From CAYMFD01 sp964389475 (GTDB lineage: Bacteria; Bacteroidota; Bacteroidia; Chitinophagales; Saprospiraceae), in assembly GCA_964389475.1 (NCBI GenBank), contig CAYMFD010000142.1, positions 1 through 7,532 of the forward strand: a stretch of DNA of 7,532 nt, read 5' to 3'. Both the position numbers and the translations under genes were made by a program. Below the pieces are notes generated by a model. That model was given only the letters and a program-made list of their open reading frames with translations, ran no database searches and had not been told where the DNA came from. This document shows positions 4,693 to 7,532 of the stretch, in pieces; positions within the stretch are counted from its first letter, which is position 1, and every line of letters begins with the position of its first letter.

Positions 4693-7532
4693 CTACTGCT
4701 TGACGATCTTGATAGCTCGCGTCGCTTTGCTATGGTGCAATTGTAGTATGTACACGCCTGCTGGTAGATGGTAGATGCGTAGCTCGCCCACGAACTTACC
4801 GTCGTACTTGGGTAGTCGATTCGAAGTGACGCTGTTGCCTAGCATATCGTACAGTGTGTATGCGAGGGAAAATCCATCTGATATGCCAGAGACTGTGATT
4901 ATGCTTTGTCCGTCAGTAGGGTTGGGCGATACTTCTACGTAGAGTGGCAGGTTGGTATCGCTAGTACTTGAGATCTCGCCCACGATGATGCCGTCTATCG
5001 TCTCGGTACAGCCATTGCCATAGGTGACGGTGACGCTGTACTCGCCAGGCACGAGTCCAGCAAATATAGCTTGATCCTGTGGCGTGCCTCCATCTAGACT
5101 GTAGGTAGCATTTTCTGCCAGTGCCGCAGGTAGGACGATCTGTATGGCGCCATCCGTAGTGCCGCTAGAGCTCACATTAATGACCTCTACCTGCACCTGG
5201 CCGCTACAGCTATTGATCAAGACGACCTCACTGCTACTGCACATCAGTAGGCTATCGTATACGATGACCTCGTAGGCGCCTGCCATTAAGTTGTCAAAGG
5301 TAGATGCACTACCAAAAGTGGCCCCGCCGTCTATAGATATAGCGTAGTTAGACCCGCTGATACCAGGGTTGACCACGATGCTACCGTCACTAGATTGCTC
5401 ATCGGTGGCATCGACGATCACGGTCTGCAGGGGTACACCACATGTAGTTCCTAGACAGAATTCGACAACGAACTGACTGTTAAAGTCTAGGCCTTGGAGG
5501 AAGACTAGTGTAGAGTCTAGACTCGTCTGCGTGATAGAGAGATTAGGATTCTCAAAGATGCCATCGCCAAAGCTGTCATAAATCACAAAAGTATAGCAAG
5601 CCTCCTCCTCTAAGCAGAACGATTGCTCGAACAGATCACCCTCAAATGGTCCTCCGCTAGCAATGACGTTATCATCCTCATCAAAGATTTCGTACGTCGT
5701 CTCATTAGGAAAATCGTCTAGGTCAAATGCTACGACCGTCGGTTCTCCATCTAGAGACCTCAAAAAGGTAGCGACTGTGGTATCGTTGCCCACTACCTGA
5801 TCATCGGCACTGAGGGCGGTGACGACTATTGTAGCAGTAGAGGTACCATCTGGCATCTCATCATCAGCGGTAAGGCTGACTAGGGCAGAGGCGCCTCCTT
5901 CTATGACCGTATTAAACGTCTCACTTATCACTTCATCATTGTCAAAGGTGATCTCGATATCAAAGCGATCTATGGCCCTAAAGCCTAGATTATTGACAAC
6001 TATGGCGGCTTGGGCCGTAGTGCCACATTGTCTCTCGCTGGTCTGCGGAATCGCAGAGGTCGATAGGTCGTAACTCGCCAGCTTCTGTACGTTAGTCGTA
6101 AGGGAGTCGTTTAGCGAAAACTGATCGCCAGTCGTATTGACAAAAATCGTGAGGTCTTGTGGACTCAGGTCTGAAAAGTCCAAGGCCTCGATAAATGCGA
6201 TGTCTATAGACTGTCCAGCAGCTAGAGGTTCGACACCAGTTGCCGTCACCGTATTGCCCTTAAAAGTGTAGCCGTAGGTGTAGTCATCTACTTGCTGGGT
6301 AGCAATATTGTTGATGGTAAAAGAAAGGTCGTTTAAACCTAGGCTATCATTTTCGAGCTCGTTGGCAACGCCAGTCACTCGCAGATCTAGGCTATCATTA
6401 TCTATTACAAAAGAAAAAGCACCCGTAGCGTAGTTTCCATTAGTACCTCCATACTCACCGGTAAACCAAAACGACTTGCCATCATCCGTATCGACCACCA
6501 TACTTGAGTAGTCACCAAATCGATTGCGGTTTCTGGTGATACTAGTTTGACCCTCGAATACCAGGGTCTCTCCCAGAGTCATCTCACCGAGCGGATCGTC
6601 ACTACGACGGCCTGTCACGTAGATCGAGGGGAATACCTCTCTGCTGCTGCCATTGTAGGCGAGTCCTATGTTGCCTTTCTGATCGATAGCGATAGCAGGC
6701 ATAAAGCGGTTAAATGCCTCATCTGGGGCATGCATGCCTTGCTGGTAGATCGTCCACTCAGTAGCACTAGGGTCCTTGCGTAGCTCATACCAGCGTATCC
6801 CTGCTAGGTCTTGGCCCGTAGCATCTGCGGCATGGGCGACTACTATGGACTCGTGAGTACCGAAGTTGCGGTAGTGGATCTGATTCATCAGTACGTGGGG
6901 CAGGCCGTCTAGTCCATCACCATTAGGCTGGGGTACACAGTCGAGGCTGGCTTGATCTCCCAGACTGCAGAAGTCACCATCAAAAGGAGCTACAGGTATC
7001 TCAGCCATGTTGAGCTCACTCAGGGTAGGGTTGACCCAGTCGATGTCAAAAGTGTACATCTCTAGGCGATCCTCCGTTACCTCGCCCCACTCATCATCAT
7101 TCATACGCATGATCATGGGCTGGCTGTTAGCGGGGACATCAAGAGGCCCGTTGTAGTCCACGGGTGTCACTACTTGAAACAGGCGATCTTCGTCTACCCG
7201 AGCAATGGTCGATCGTATTACGGTTACTGTTTCTTCACCCCCGAATAGCTCTTCTTTGTTGAGGGCATAGACTGGTATGTCCCCTCCCTCATTGGTGGTT
7301 ACGATTATAGCGTCATCCCATATGGCCCACTTAGGATAGTCTGGAAAGCCTTGCGTACCATACTCGTATACGGTGTAGCTGCCTAGGGGATCATCGTCCT
7401 CACTTACAGCAATCAGTACGAACGGTGATGGGAATGGCGGAAACTCCGTGATCATCCATCTTTGCGTAGGCTCATCGAATAATATGATAGGATCGCCGCC
7501 ACTCTGACGGCCTAGACTCTGCCATAACGTAC
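4693..7532 (-). CDS. Large secreted protein with T9SS type A C-terminal sorting domain (5' end outside window)
   Basis: Partial gene: 945 residues plus stop are visible and the frame stays open through the right edge. The Met at 7455 is internal, because in-frame GDPIILFDEPTQRW precedes it and reads as conserved domain. Counting from that Met: residues 1-350 form a propeller or exo-sialidase-like region (AVSEDDDPLGSYTVYEY, FPDYPKWAIW, HYRNFGTHESIVV, MPAIAIDQKGNIGLAY, RFGDYSSM); about 355-455 and 465-568 are Ig-like, CARDB-style beta domains; 573-668 is a Cys-containing domain with CYTFVIYDSFGDGIF; 671-748 and 749-828 are two SprB-like repeats (YAISIDGGATF, YSLDGG); 834-920 is the sorting domain (VSPNPTDG, LYDMLGNSV, LPAGVYILQL, ending KIVKQ). 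Known of the family: Sec export, then T9SS export with removal of the C-terminal domain and surface attachment or release. Substrate and catalytic activity are not apparent. The missing N-terminus should hold the signal peptide. Confidence 0.93.
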   Translation of the reverse strand, partial: TLWQSLGRQSGGDPIILFDEPTQRWMITEFPPFPSPFVLIAVSEDDDPLGSYTVYEYGTQGFPDYPKWAIWDDAIIVTTNEGGDIPVYALNKEELFGGEETVTVIRSTIARVDEDRLFQVVTPVDYNGPLDVPANSQPMIMRMNDDEWGEVTEDRLEMYTFDIDWVNPTLSELNMAEIPVAPFDGDFCSLGDQASLDCVPQPNGDGLDGLPHVLMNQIHYRNFGTHESIVVAHAADATGQDLAGIRWYELRKDPSATEWTIYQQGMHAPDEAFNRFMPAIAIDQKGNIGLAYNGSSREVFPSIYVTGRRSDDPLGEMTLGETLVFEGQTSITRNRNRFGDYSSMVVDTDDGKSFWFTGEYGGTNGNYATGAFSFVIDNDSLDLRVTGVANELENDSLGLNDLSFTINNIATQQVDDYTYGYTFKGNTVTATGVEPLAAGQSIDIAFIEALDFSDLSPQDLTIFVNTTGDQFSLNDSLTTNVQKLASYDLSTSAIPQTSERQCGTTAQAAIVVNNLGFRAIDRFDIEITFDNDEVISETFNTVIEGGASALVSLTADDEMPDGTSTATIVVTALSADDQVVGNDTTVATFLRSLDGEPTVVAFDLDDFPNETTYEIFDEDDNVIASGGPFEGDLFEQSFCLEEEACYTFVIYDSFGDGIFENPNLSITQTSLDSTLVFLQGLDFNSQFVVEFCLGTTCGVPLQTVIVDATDEQSSDGSIVVNPGISGSNYAISIDGGATFGSASTFDNLMAGAYEVIVYDSLLMCSSSEVVLINSCSGQVQVEVINVSSSGTTDGAIQIVLPAALAENATYSLDGGTPQDQAIFAGLVPGEYSVTVTYGNGCTETIDGIIVGEISSTSDTNLPLYVEVSPNPTDGQSIITVSGISDGFSLAYTLYDMLGNSVTSNRLPKYDGKFVGELRIYHLPAGVYILQLHHSKATRAIKIVKQ

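Overview
The window looks like a chromosomal contig from a member of the Bacteroidota, probably in the Saprospiria/Cytophagia range. Three things point there: a large secreted protein with a C-terminal type IX secretion (T9SS) sorting domain, a BtuB-like TonB-dependent receptor with a match to the Bacteroidota -7 promoter element TAnnTTTG, and an Lhr-type helicase of the ligase-associated class common in this phylum. Base composition is near 50% GC by eye, and the tetramer CTAG is unusually common.

Layout. Positions 1-363 are mostly non-coding but structured. They hold an imperfect 26-bp direct repeat (21-46 and 165-190, 144 bp apart), two or three short hairpins within 6-101, a pair of GGGGAC repeats 20 bp apart (201-226), and two GGCT/AGCC dyads (241-274). 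The minus strand at 1-99 can also be read as a T9SS-tail-like peptide running off the left edge. From 364 to 2298 (+) lies a complete, short TonB-dependent receptor with a clear signal peptide. It converges on a minus-strand pair: the helicase (2386-4635, interrupted by a gap of exactly 100 N at 2455-2554) and, 57 nt upstream of it, the secreted T9SS protein (4693 to beyond the right edge).

How the genes relate. The receptor would import a scarce nutrient, such as a corrinoid or metal complex, across the outer membrane using TonB energy. The helicase is a cytoplasmic DNA-repair enzyme. The secreted protein would pass through Sec and then the T9SS to the surface or medium. The last two could be co-transcribed, but nothing shows that they act together, and the receptor is a separate unit. 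The three large genes are ordinary family members. The least explained part of the window is the left 300 bp. No CRISPR array, rRNA, tRNA or intact mobile element was recognised.
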